Assembly (NCBI GenBank): GCA_030152585.1
Contig: JASLJC010000026.1
Span: 1 to 13,745, forward strand
Length of the DNA: 13,745 nucleotides
DNA from: Savagea sp.
Lineage (GTDB): Bacteria > Bacillota > Bacilli > Bacillales_A > Planococcaceae
Direction: 5' to 3'
Both the position numbers and the translations under genes were made by a program. Below, piece after piece: positions 6,327 to 13,745 of this stretch (position 1 is the first letter of the stretch; each line of letters starts with the position of its first letter). Under the pieces are notes generated by a model, which saw nothing but the letters and a program-made list of their open reading frames with translations, was not told the origin of the DNA and made no database searches.

Positions 6327-6343
6327 TGAACATATGTTACAAT
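6327..6343 (+). promoter_or_regulatory. Candidate dinG promoter (extended -10) overlapped by a LexA/DinR-like box
   Basis: TGTTACAAT (6335-6343) is an extended -10 element with TACAAT at 6338-6343. TGAACATATGTTAC (6327-6340) matches the Gram-positive SOS box consensus CGAACRNRYGTTYC at all but two positions, both near the ends; the core GAAC-ATAT-GTT is complete. The palindrome covers the upstream half of the -10 element, an arrangement that would let a repressor block RNA polymerase. No good -35 is visible. The dinG ribosome binding site AGGAAG follows at 6362-6367. Confidence 0.5.
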
Positions 6344-6377
6344 TTGACTGAGTAAAAAAATAGGAAGTTGATAAATT

Positions 6378-9146
6378 ATGAAACAGACGACATATGCCGT
6401 CGTTGATTTAGAGACGACAGGACATTCGCCACAAAAAGGAGATCGTATTATTCAAATTGCGATTGTCTTCGTTCGCAACCGACAAGTAATCGATCGATAT
6501 ACGACATTTTTAAATCCGAACCAATCGATTCCACCCTTTATTTCACAATTAACATCTATAACCGATCAAGATGTAGAAGGTGCGCCTACATTTGAAGAGG
6601 TAGCAGCAGATATTGCGGTCATGTTAGAAGATACAGTATTTGTCGCACATAATATTGCATTTGACTTATCATTTTTACGTTATGAATGGGAAAGATGTAA
6701 TGTTACACCGTGGGAAGGAAAAACGATCGATACGGTTGAGCTTGCTAAAATTGCCTTTCCTTCGGCGATGAGTTATCGACTGCAAGATTTAGCAGAACAG
6801 TTACACCTCCCACTTCAAAATGCGCATCGCGCCGATGATGATGCATATGCAACTGCTCATTTATTAACGAAATGTTATGAAAAATTACAACATTATCCAA
6901 CTGCGACGTTACAACAACTTCATCGTCGATCTTTTTCAATGCATTCAAATATTGCACAGTTATTTTATGATATGTTAAAAAATAAAAAGACGGAGACGCT
7001 TGATTATGCAACGTATAAAGGGATACCGTATAAATGGACAAAAGAACAATATGAAACAGGGAATGTGACTTCAAAGTATGAACATGATGAAGAACAAATA
7101 TTGCAAGCATTCCATCAAATCGATGAAACGTACGAAAAGCGTCCTGCGCAACTCGCTTTTATGAAAGAAGTGTGGAATGCATTCGTTCAAAAACAAGAAG
7201 TGGTCGTTGAAGTGCCGACAGGTATAGGAAAAACCCTCGGTTACTTATATCCTGCTGCAATGTTTGCTATTGAGCGAAATAAAACGATCGTTTTAAGTAC
7301 GTATACGAATTACCTCGTCGATCAATTATATGAGCGTGAAATGAACAAAGTAGAAAAAATGGTAGGACAGCGTCTGCGTATTGCTATTTTAAAAGGTCGT
7401 CACCACTATTTTTCATTTGAGAAATTTTTACGTTTATTAGAAACGACAGATCATTCTTACGATGAAACGTTAACGATTATGCAACTGTTCGTCTGGTTAA
7501 TGGAAACGGATGTCGGAGATGTAGAGGAGTTAAATGTTTCGGGAGGAGGGCATTTGCTCTTACAACGTGTCCGAAAAGATTCCATGACTGAAGGGGTAGA
7601 ACGAGATGTTGATTTTCATTCACGCGCACTTCATCGTGCGCATCGTGCGCATATCGTCTTAACGAATCACGCATGGTTACTTTCATCTGAAGAAAGTGCA
7701 ACGCTATTAAAACGAGCAGGTGGTTGTGTTATTGATGAAGCCCACCAAATGATTGATGCTGCCTTGCAATCGAAAGAAATTGTTTTTTCATATACGTATT
7801 GGAAATATGTCGTCGGTCAAATTCACAATGAAGGGGAACGTGACTTATTACCGAACGTCCTAACAATTAGACGCTCTTTTGAATCATTCTCAACGAGTGA
7901 AAAAGAAAAACTCGATGAAGCACGCGATCAATTTATTCATGCATATGATCGCGCAGTAGAGCGCCTTATTCAAATCGTTTTTGATCTCGATGAAACGTCA
8001 GATCGTTTAAAAACGGTACTCTTGCCAAAAAGTGCAAAAGACGAGCCTGTCTTTTTAGAAGTTTCTCGCCGGTTACTTCATTACATACAGTCTTTATATT
8101 CACTGTTGGAACCGTGTGAAAAAAGACGTACAGAGTGGTCAAAGAGAGACAAAGCGTATATTGAAACGTGGAAAAGCTGGGTCGAAACGTTAGAGGAAAA
8201 ATTGACAGATTGGATTTCCTTTTTTGCACAAAATGACGGAGTAGATGAAGTGATTACAATTACACTGGACCAAAAAGGACTACCAGGTAGTTTGAAAATG
8301 ATCAAACGTCCATTGTACGCAGCGAGCGCTATTCGTCAAAAAATTCAGGCATACCAACAATCTATCGTTTGGACATCTGGAACGATGGCGGTACAGAACC
8401 ATCCTACATTTATTACGGCACAACTTGGGATTGAACATGTTCCATTTCGTGCGTTAACAGCACCTGATACTTTTTATGAAGGTGCTCGACTTTGGATTGT
8501 AGAAGATATGCCACTTATACAAGAGGTGGAAGAAGAAGCGTATATTGAAGCGGTTGTCGATGCAATTGTCCAAACGGCTTATGCTGTCAACGGTCGATTT
8601 TTCGTCTTATTTACGTCGCAAAAAATGTTGAAGGCTGCGTATGAATTGTTACATGAAAGCGAATTACTCGATGATTATATTTTATTAGCCCAAGGTGTTG
8701 CAGGAGGAAGTCGTATGAAAATGTTACGTACTTTTCAAAATTGGGAGCGTTCTATTTTATTTGGAACGAATAGTTTTTGGGAAGGCGTTGACTTACCTGG
8801 CCAGTCTTTACAAGCTGTAGTCGTTGTTCGATTACCTTTTTCGTCTCCAGCAGATCCGATTTATCGAAAACGAGCTGAAATTGTAAAAAGACAAGGGAAG
8901 CATACGTTTTATGATTATGCATTACCAGAAGCAATGATTCGGTTGAGACAAGGTTTCGGAAGACTCATTCGTGCAGCTGATGATCGAGGAAGTTTTATCG
9001 TTCTTGATCGTCGAATTGAAACGAAACCATATGGAAAATCATTTATTCAAGCATTGCCAAGCATACCGCTCGAAAAAGTAAAGCTATCGCATATGGTCGA
9101 ACGGCTCGAAAGTTGGTATACTGAAGAAAGAATGGACGAGGAATAG
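6378..9146 (+). CDS. dinG: DinG-family protein: DEDDh 3'-5' exonuclease fused to an XPD-like helicase domain
   Basis: The N-terminal third is an epsilon-type exonuclease: VVDLETTG with D10 and E12, HNIAFDLSFL with D96, and HRADDD with H150 and D155, the complete DEDDh set. The rest is a superfamily 2 helicase core: Walker A PTGIGKT (about residue 280), IDEAH (about 451-455), a GTNSFWEGVDLPG motif and QGFGRLIR near the C-terminus. Between Walker A and the DEAH box there is no cysteine cluster, so the iron-sulfur domain of E. coli DinG is missing. That fits the Gram-positive form, described in Staphylococcus aureus as a nuclease with lost helicase activity. At 922 residues it resembles B. subtilis DinG (about 931). 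It probably acts in DNA repair on single-stranded ends. It has its own promoter region with a LexA-like box and is followed after 23 bases by ypmB. Confidence 0.95.
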   Translation: MKQTTYAVVDLETTGHSPQKGDRIIQIAIVFVRNRQVIDRYTTFLNPNQSIPPFISQLTSITDQDVEGAPTFEEVAADIAVMLEDTVFVAHNIAFDLSFLRYEWERCNVTPWEGKTIDTVELAKIAFPSAMSYRLQDLAEQLHLPLQNAHRADDDAYATAHLLTKCYEKLQHYPTATLQQLHRRSFSMHSNIAQLFYDMLKNKKTETLDYATYKGIPYKWTKEQYETGNVTSKYEHDEEQILQAFHQIDETYEKRPAQLAFMKEVWNAFVQKQEVVVEVPTGIGKTLGYLYPAAMFAIERNKTIVLSTYTNYLVDQLYEREMNKVEKMVGQRLRIAILKGRHHYFSFEKFLRLLETTDHSYDETLTIMQLFVWLMETDVGDVEELNVSGGGHLLLQRVRKDSMTEGVERDVDFHSRALHRAHRAHIVLTNHAWLLSSEESATLLKRAGGCVIDEAHQMIDAALQSKEIVFSYTYWKYVVGQIHNEGERDLLPNVLTIRRSFESFSTSEKEKLDEARDQFIHAYDRAVERLIQIVFDLDETSDRLKTVLLPKSAKDEPVFLEVSRRLLHYIQSLYSLLEPCEKRRTEWSKRDKAYIETWKSWVETLEEKLTDWISFFAQNDGVDEVITITLDQKGLPGSLKMIKRPLYAASAIRQKIQAYQQSIVWTSGTMAVQNHPTFITAQLGIEHVPFRALTAPDTFYEGARLWIVEDMPLIQEVEEEAYIEAVVDAIVQTAYAVNGRFFVLFTSQKMLKAAYELLHESELLDDYILLAQGVAGGSRMKMLRTFQNWERSILFGTNSFWEGVDLPGQSLQAVVVVRLPFSSPADPIYRKRAEIVKRQGKHTFYDYALPEAMIRLRQGFGRLIRAADDRGSFIVLDRRIETKPYGKSFIQALPSIPLEKVKLSHMVERLESWYTEERMDEE

Positions 9147-9169
9147 TTATTTGAGAAAGAAGGTAAGCT

Positions 9170-9661
9170 ATGTGGAATTGGATTAAGTTTATCAGTATCT
9201 TCTTATCGACATTTATCATCGTCTTGATAATTATCGTATTTGCAAAAGCTTTTAGCCCATATATGAAAGAAAATGTCGTTGCTGAAAAAATTGCAATAGA
9301 AGAAGATTATTTAACTGAAGTTACGACGTCAACAACTTATAATAGCGAGCGGTCATACGCCACGATTATTGGAAAAAATAAAGCAGGAGTAGATACTGCT
9401 GTATTTATTCCTTTAACAAAAGAAGACCGAGAACAAATGAAGAGCTATCCTATCGTTCATTTAGCATCAGGGATTAAAGAGAAAGAAGCTGTAGCGCGTG
9501 CCAATGAGGAAGTACCGATTCATCAAGTAATGAATGTACGACTCGGATATGAAGATGAACCGGTTTGGGAAGTTGTGACGAAAGGGAAAAAGGGTGAGAT
9601 GAATTTCGTTTACTTATCTTTTAAAGATGGTAAAACGAAAAAGAAAATTATGAACTTATAA
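9170..9661 (+). CDS. ypmB: YpmB-like membrane-anchored protein with PepSY-like domain
   Basis: Protein of unknown function, 163 residues (B. subtilis YpmB is about 161). Residues about 4-28 form one hydrophobic segment with few charges before it, so the protein is predicted to be a single-pass membrane protein with most of the chain outside. The extracytoplasmic part is charged, with repeated short alpha/beta units of the PepSY/DUF5590 kind: KEKEAVARANEE followed by a strand and VWEVVTKG, then YLSFKDGK near the end. AGAAGGT at 9158-9164 serves as ribosome binding site. It lies between dinG and aspB as in B. subtilis, and the gaps of 23 and 15 bases suggest cotranscription. Identification rests on gene order, length and topology as well as sequence recall. 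No catalytic motif is visible. Confidence 0.85.
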   Translation: MWNWIKFISIFLSTFIIVLIIIVFAKAFSPYMKENVVAEKIAIEEDYLTEVTTSTTYNSERSYATIIGKNKAGVDTAVFIPLTKEDREQMKSYPIVHLASGIKEKEAVARANEEVPIHQVMNVRLGYEDEPVWEVVTKGKKGEMNFVYLSFKDGKTKKKIMNL

Positions 9662-9676
9662 AGGGGAGCGAATCAT

Positions 9677-10867
9677 ATGACAAAAGCATTAGCAAAAAGA
9701 GTAGCGACATTGACACCATCGACGACATTGGCGATTACAGCGAAAGCGAAAGCAATGAAAGAAGAAGGAATTGACGTCATCGGTCTTGGGGCAGGAGAGC
9801 CGGATTACAATACACCACAAAATATTTTAGATGCGGCGATTCGATCGATGAATGAAGGGCTAACGAAGTATACGCCATCCGGTGGACTTCCAGCTTTAAA
9901 AGATGCTATTATAAATAAGCTAAAGCGTGACCAAGGTCTAACATACACACGGGATGAAGTCATCGTCGGTGTAGGAGCAAAACACGTATTGTATACGTTG
10001 TTCCAAGTAATCATAGACGATGGTGATGAAGTCATTATTCCAGCGCCGTATTGGGTAAGTTATACAGAGCAAGTTAAACTAGCAGGGGGAACACCTGTCA
10101 TCGTTGAAGCGACGAGTGATGCGCAATTCAAAGTAACAGCAGAACAAATCGACGCAGCGGTTACGAACAAAACGAAAGCGGTTATTATTAATTCACCGAG
10201 TAACCCGACAGGTATGATTTATACGGAAGAAGAGTTGCGTTCCATTCTAGAAGTAGCAAAAAAACATGATCTTTGGATTGTTTCAGATGAAATTTACGAA
10301 AAACTCGTATACGGAGACAATCAACACGTTTCGATTGCGACATTATCTGACGATGCAAAACAACGTACAATCGTGATCAACGGTGTATCGAAGTCGCATT
10401 CAATGACAGGGTGGCGTATCGGTTATGCAGCAGGAGCGTCTTCACTCATTCAACCGATGACGAATTTAGCAAGTCACTCCACATCGAATCCGACAACAAC
10501 GTCGCAATATGCAGCAATTGAAGCGTACAATGGTCCACAAGATGCCGTCGAAGAAATGCGCCAAGCATTTGAAAGCCGTCTGGAAACGTTAATTCCACAA
10601 ATTGAAGCAATACCAGGATTTAAGCTCGTTCATCCAGAAGGCGCGTTTTATTTATTGCCAGAAGTAGATGAAGCAGCTAAAATGACAGGTTATGAAACAG
10701 TCGATGATTTCGCAAAAGCGTTGCTTGAAGAAGCAAAAGTAGCGGTAATTCCAGGCAGTGGATTTGGTGCGCCGAATACGATACGTCTTTCTTATGCGAC
10801 ATCGTTAAACGTAATCGAAGAAGCAATTCGACGGATTCATACGTTCGTCGAACAACATCAAAAATAA
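9677..10867 (+). CDS. aspB: Pyridoxal-phosphate aspartate aminotransferase, class I
   Basis: Interconverts L-aspartate and 2-oxoglutarate with oxaloacetate and glutamate. The fold-type I core is complete: GLGAGEPDYNTP (residues 37-48), YTPSGG (65-70), NSPSNPTG with N176, SDEIYEKL with D204 and Y207, the cofactor lysine K239 in SKSHSMTGWRIGY with R247, and a C-terminal IRLSYATS with the substrate-carboxylate arginine. The N-terminus LAKRVATLTPSTTLAI is typical of the Bacillus-type (subgroup Ib) enzymes. It has 396 residues (B. subtilis AspB about 393). AAGGGGAG upstream of the ATG is a good ribosome binding site. A related prephenate or other aminotransferase activity cannot be excluded from motifs alone, but its place before asnS matches aspB. 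A large hairpin begins three bases after the stop. Confidence 0.93.
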   Translation: MTKALAKRVATLTPSTTLAITAKAKAMKEEGIDVIGLGAGEPDYNTPQNILDAAIRSMNEGLTKYTPSGGLPALKDAIINKLKRDQGLTYTRDEVIVGVGAKHVLYTLFQVIIDDGDEVIIPAPYWVSYTEQVKLAGGTPVIVEATSDAQFKVTAEQIDAAVTNKTKAVIINSPSNPTGMIYTEEELRSILEVAKKHDLWIVSDEIYEKLVYGDNQHVSIATLSDDAKQRTIVINGVSKSHSMTGWRIGYAAGASSLIQPMTNLASHSTSNPTTTSQYAAIEAYNGPQDAVEEMRQAFESRLETLIPQIEAIPGFKLVHPEGAFYLLPEVDEAAKMTGYETVDDFAKALLEEAKVAVIPGSGFGAPNTIRLSYATSLNVIEEAIRRIHTFVEQHQK

Positions 10868-10870
10868 AAA

Positions 10871-10940
10871 GACAATCGTTCATCAAGCCGGAACCGACAT
10901 CGTTCGGTTTCGGTCTCCTTATGATGAGGACAGAATTGTC
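10871..10940 (+). promoter_or_regulatory. Three-tier hairpin between aspB and asnS (possible asnS leader RNA)
   Basis: Three nested helices share one axis. GACAAT (10871-10876) pairs with ATTGTC (10935-10940); TTCATCA (10879-10885) pairs with TGATGAG (10922-10928, one G-U); CCGGAACCGA (10888-10897) pairs with TCGGTTTCGG (10904-10913, one G-U) around the loop CATCGT. The 3' side carries an unpaired TCTCCTTA (10914-10921), whose CTCC could pair with GGAG of the asnS ribosome binding site (10954-10957). There is no U-run, so it is not an ordinary terminator on the + strand. GGAACCG resembles the T-box core, but no Stem I and no terminator are present. Its role is unknown. Confidence 0.6.
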
Positions 10941-10966
10941 AGTAAATTAAGTTGGAGGTAACATAA

Positions 10967-12262
10967 ATGAAAAAAATTCGAATTGAAGAAATGTCAAAAT
11001 ACGAAGGCCAAACCGTTACAATTGGTGGCTGGCTTGCTGGAAAAAGAGGGAGCGGAAAAATTGCTTTCTTGCAACTTCGAGACGGTTCAGGATTTACACA
11101 AGGTGTCGTCGTAAAAGAAGTTGTAGGTGAAGAGATTTTTGAGCGTGCGCGTCACATTTCGCAAGAAAGTTCTCTTTACGTAACAGGAGAAGTAACACGA
11201 GATGAACGTTCAACATTTGGCTACGAACTACAAGTGACAAATGTTGAATTAATCGCTCCATCTGTTGATTATCCGTTAACACCTAAAAAACACGGAACAG
11301 AATTTTTAATGGACAATCGTCATTTATGGATCCGTGGACGTCGTCAGCATGCTGTTTTACGTATTCGCGATGAAATTATTCGCGCGACATATGAATTTTT
11401 CCATGACAATGGATTTATTAAAGTAGATCCTCCAATTTTGACAAACTCTGCACCGGAAGGAACGAGTGAACTATTCCACACGAAATATTTCGATGAAGAT
11501 GCTTACCTTTCACAATCCGGTCAATTATATATGGAAGCAGCGGCGATGGCGTTCGGAAAAGTATTTTCATTTGGACCGACATTTCGAGCTGAAAAATCAA
11601 AAACACGCCGTCATTTAATTGAATTTTGGATGATTGAACCTGAGATGGCATTTACGACGCATGAAGAAAGTTTAGAAGTACAAGAACAATACGTCACACA
11701 TCTCGTTCAATCTGTGATTCAAAATTGTGCAGTAGAATTAGACCGTCTCGGACGTGATGTAGAAACATTAGAAAAAATTAAAGCGCCATTCCCACGTATT
11801 ACGTATGATGATGCGATTACATTTTTAAAAGAACAAGGATTTGACGATATTGAATGGGGTGACGATTTCGGTTCACCACATGAAACCGCGATTGCAGAGC
11901 ATTATGATATGCCTGTATTTATCGTTAATTATCCGAAAGCGATCAAGCCGTTTTATATGCAACCACATCCAGAACGAGAAGATGTCGTTTTATGTGCAGA
12001 TTTAATCGCACCTGAAGGATACGGAGAAATTATCGGCGGTTCAGAACGTATTCACGATTATGAACAAATGAAACAAGCGATTCATGATCATCAATTAGAT
12101 GAAGACGCATATGCATGGTATTTAGATACGAACCGTTACGGGGCAGTTCCACATGCAGGTTTCGGTCTCGGGTTAGAGCGTACGGTAGCTTGGATTTCAG
12201 GCGTAGAGCACGTACGTGAAACGATTCCATTCCCACGTTTATTGAATCGTCTATACCCTTAA
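10967..12262 (+). CDS. asnS: Asparaginyl-tRNA synthetase
   Basis: Charges tRNA-Asn with asparagine; class IIb aminoacyl-tRNA synthetase, cytoplasmic dimer. The N-terminal OB-fold anticodon-binding domain (about residues 1-105) includes VTIGGWLAGKRGSGKIAFLQLRDG. The catalytic domain has GQLYMEAAAMAFGKVFSFGP, motif 2 FRAEKSKTRRHLIEFW (about 204-219) and motif 3 GFGLGLERTVAW (about 398-409). The protein aligns nearly residue for residue with B. subtilis AsnS (430) over 431 residues. GGAGG at 10954-10958 precedes the ATG. The gene ends with a tandem stop (TAATAA), and dnaD follows after 22 bases. A direct AsnS means the cell need not rely on the Asp-tRNA-Asn amidation route. Confidence 0.97.
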   Translation: MKKIRIEEMSKYEGQTVTIGGWLAGKRGSGKIAFLQLRDGSGFTQGVVVKEVVGEEIFERARHISQESSLYVTGEVTRDERSTFGYELQVTNVELIAPSVDYPLTPKKHGTEFLMDNRHLWIRGRRQHAVLRIRDEIIRATYEFFHDNGFIKVDPPILTNSAPEGTSELFHTKYFDEDAYLSQSGQLYMEAAAMAFGKVFSFGPTFRAEKSKTRRHLIEFWMIEPEMAFTTHEESLEVQEQYVTHLVQSVIQNCAVELDRLGRDVETLEKIKAPFPRITYDDAITFLKEQGFDDIEWGDDFGSPHETAIAEHYDMPVFIVNYPKAIKPFYMQPHPEREDVVLCADLIAPEGYGEIIGGSERIHDYEQMKQAIHDHQLDEDAYAWYLDTNRYGAVPHAGFGLGLERTVAWISGVEHVRETIPFPRLLNRLYP

Positions 12263-12284
12263 TAAAAGAAAGAGAGGCGTTGAC

Positions 12285-13019
12285 ATGAAAGACAATCGAC
12301 TCTCCACGTGGATAGAGCAGGGAAATGTAACGATTTCCCAGCTCTTTTTTCATCATTATAAAGCACTCCAATTAGACGAAAGCGAAGCGATGTTATTAAT
12401 GCAAATTCATGCGTTTCGGACGGCAGGGAAGCCATTTCCGACACCGTATGATTTTGTCGGTAGAATGACAGCAAATGCGAACATGATTTCAGAAATGTTA
12501 CAAACGTTAATGCAAAGAGGGCTATTACAAATTGTGCAACAAAAAGATGAGCGTGGAGTATTGTATGAAGAATTTTCTTTACAGCCGTTATGGGAACGAC
12601 TTGTAGATATTGAACGTAATGAAAAAGAAGGTGCCTCCGTTCAAACGAGAGCTGAACGAGAAGGTGAATTGTATGCGATGTTTGAACAGGAATTCGGCAG
12701 ACTATTATCTCCGATTGAAAGTGAAATGGTAGCGATGTGGATCGATCAAGATGAGCACTCCATTGAAGTGATACGAGCAGCTTTGCGAGAAGCTGTCGTT
12801 GCTCAAAAGATGAATCTTCGTTATATTGATCGTATTTTAATGAATTGGAAAAAACAAAATGTTAAAACAATAGAAGATGTAGAACGTGTGGCGAGTGCTT
12901 ATCGTCAATCGCACACCTCAAAAACACCGCAAAATGGAATGCATGAAGCGGTTTCAATGACAACTCAAGACAATACAGATAAAGTAGCTTTTTACAATTG
13001 GTTAGAAGAACGTGAATAG
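12285..13019 (+). CDS. dnaD: DNA replication initiation protein DnaD
   Basis: Primosomal protein of low-GC Gram-positives that acts with DnaB and DnaI to load the replicative helicase at oriC and at restart sites, and remodels DNA. The N-terminal winged-helix oligomerisation domain (DDBH1, about residues 1-100) includes IEQGNVTISQLFFHHYKALQ and SLQPLWERL. The C-terminal DDBH2 domain contains the conserved YIDRILMNW (about 180-188, the YxxxIxxxW motif) followed by a charged DNA-binding tail and FYNWLE at the end. It has 244 residues (B. subtilis 232). The start at 12285 is supported by AGAGAGG at 12271-12277 and by alignment of the first 30 residues with B. subtilis DnaD. Those same codons contain a terminator-shaped hairpin. 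nth follows after 11 bases. Confidence 0.95.
   Translation: MKDNRLSTWIEQGNVTISQLFFHHYKALQLDESEAMLLMQIHAFRTAGKPFPTPYDFVGRMTANANMISEMLQTLMQRGLLQIVQQKDERGVLYEEFSLQPLWERLVDIERNEKEGASVQTRAEREGELYAMFEQEFGRLLSPIESEMVAMWIDQDEHSIEVIRAALREAVVAQKMNLRYIDRILMNWKKQNVKTIEDVERVASAYRQSHTSKTPQNGMHEAVSMTTQDNTDKVAFYNWLEERE
12314..12350 (+). terminator. Terminator-shaped hairpin inside the 5' coding part of dnaD
   Basis: AGAGC-A-GGGAAAT (12314-12326) pairs with ATTTCCC-A-GCTCT (12333-12345), with one A/A mismatch, 12 base pairs and a 6-base loop, followed by a run of six T (12345-12350). This is a complete intrinsic terminator shape located about 50 bases after the asnS stop and within dnaD codons 10-22. If it works, asnS transcripts would end here unless ribosomes starting on dnaD disrupt it. 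Confidence 0.7.
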
Positions 13020-13030
13020 GAGGAAGAAGT

Positions 13031-13675
13031 ATGCTACGAAAATGGGAATGGCACATTTGTTTAGATACATTTGAAGAAATGTTTCCAAACGCTCACTGTG
13101 AACTTGTTCATCAAAATCCATTTGAATTACTCATTGCGACACTACTATCTGCTCAGGCGACAGACGTTCAAGTGAATAAAGTAACCGCTACATTGTTTCA
13201 AAAGTATAAAACACCAGAAGATTTTATTGCTGTTACTTTAGAAGAAGTTGAAAATGATATTCGTTCGATTGGTTTATATCGAACGAAAGCGAAAAATATT
13301 CGAGCATTGAGTGAAATGTTGCTGACACAATATGGCGGAGAAGTCCCTCAAGATCGAGATGAATTGACAAAGTTACCAGGAGTAGGGAGAAAAACCGCGA
13401 ACGTTGTCGTATCGAATGCATTTGGCGTACCAGCATTAGCAGTAGATACTCATTTAGAACGTGTTTCCAAACGTCTCGGGATGAGTCGATGGAAAGATAC
13501 CCCTTTAGAAGTTGAAAAGAAATTAATGCGTTGGACACCGAAAGAACGCTGGACTGATACGCATCACCAAATGATCTTTTTTGGACGTTATCATTGCAAA
13601 GCGCAAAACCCAAACTGTCCGGAATGTCCACTTCTTGACCTGTGTCGCGAAGGAAAGAAACGTATGAAAAAATAA
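13031..13675 (+). CDS. nth: Endonuclease III, base-excision repair DNA glycosylase/AP lyase
   Basis: Removes oxidised pyrimidines and cleaves the resulting abasic site. All family marks are present: LLSAQATD (residues 38-45), helix-hairpin-helix LPGVGRKTANVV (115-126) with the catalytic lysine K121, AVDTH with the catalytic D139, and the [4Fe-4S] cluster pattern C189-x6-C196-x2-C199-x5-C205. It has 214 residues, like B. subtilis Nth (219). AGGAGGAAG overlapping the dnaD stop is the ribosome binding site, so dnaD and nth are surely cotranscribed, as in B. subtilis. A perfect inverted repeat starts right after the stop codon. Confidence 0.97.
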   Translation: MLRKWEWHICLDTFEEMFPNAHCELVHQNPFELLIATLLSAQATDVQVNKVTATLFQKYKTPEDFIAVTLEEVENDIRSIGLYRTKAKNIRALSEMLLTQYGGEVPQDRDELTKLPGVGRKTANVVVSNAFGVPALAVDTHLERVSKRLGMSRWKDTPLEVEKKLMRWTPKERWTDTHHQMIFFGRYHCKAQNPNCPECPLLDLCREGKKRMKK

Positions 13676-13735
13676 AATAATCACATATTAAAAAGGCTCG
13701 AGTATTATCTCGAGCCTTTTTAATATGTGATTATT
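13676..13735. terminator. Perfect 27-bp inverted repeat, bidirectional terminator
   Basis: The arm 13676-13702 is the exact reverse complement of 13709-13735, separated by a 6-base spacer TATTAT. The core GGCTCGAG/CTCGAGCC is flanked by A5 and T5, so both strands can form a GC-rich hairpin followed by U. It begins one base after the nth stop codon. A terminator working in both directions suggests that the next gene beyond the window is convergent, as recU/ponA are in B. subtilis, but that gene is not visible here. Confidence 0.9.
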
Positions 13736-13745
13736 CAAATAAAAG

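Noticed and set aside
10868..10966. T-box riboswitch upstream of asnS
   Set aside because: Only the short GGAACCG string is reminiscent. The 99-base gap cannot hold Stem I with a specifier loop, and there is no terminator U-run.
12280..12308. TTGACA at 12280-12285 as a -35 box for dnaD
   Set aside because: No -10-like sequence lies 16-18 bases downstream, and the string overlaps the dnaD start codon.

Overview
The window is a stretch of core chromosome from a low-GC Gram-positive bacterium, most likely a member of the Bacillaceae. The gene order dapB-bshA-cca-birA-panB-panC-panD-dinG-ypmB-aspB-asnS-dnaD-nth is the Bacillus subtilis order, all genes are on the + strand, start regions carry AGGAGG-type ribosome binding sites, and bshA points to a bacillithiol-making Bacillota. 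The genus cannot be named from the sequence alone. No mobile element, CRISPR array, tRNA or rRNA is visible.

Layout. (1) 1-3816: the 3' part of dapB, then bshA, cca and birA, tightly packed or overlapping, so probably one transcript. The mgsA and bshB1 genes that I recall between dapB and bshA in B. subtilis are absent. (2) 3817-6120: a panB leader with an extended -10 promoter and two hairpins of identical architecture (each with two bulged adenosines, matching what I recall of the pan RNA motif), then panB, panC and a panD-position gene, closed by an intrinsic terminator. PanB and PanC keep their active sites. The PanD-like protein has lost the Gly-Ser self-cleavage site and every other active-site position I checked. 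(3) 6121-9661: a 304-base gap holding mostly unexplained sequence and, at its 3' end, an extended -10 promoter overlapped by a LexA (DinR)-like palindrome, then dinG and ypmB. (4) 9677-13735: aspB, a long structured RNA between aspB and asnS, asnS, dnaD and nth, ended by a perfect 27-bp inverted repeat. A strong terminator-shaped hairpin lies inside the first codons of dnaD.

How the genes work together. panB and panC make pantoate and pantothenate for coenzyme A; birA attaches biotin to carboxylases; dapB and aspB serve the aspartate/lysine/asparagine branch; cca and asnS serve translation; dnaD, nth and dinG serve replication and repair. The most unusual points are the catalytically empty PanD homologue in a panBCD operon that has its own RNA leader, the terminator buried in dnaD, the aspB-asnS leader structure and the possible SOS control of dinG.
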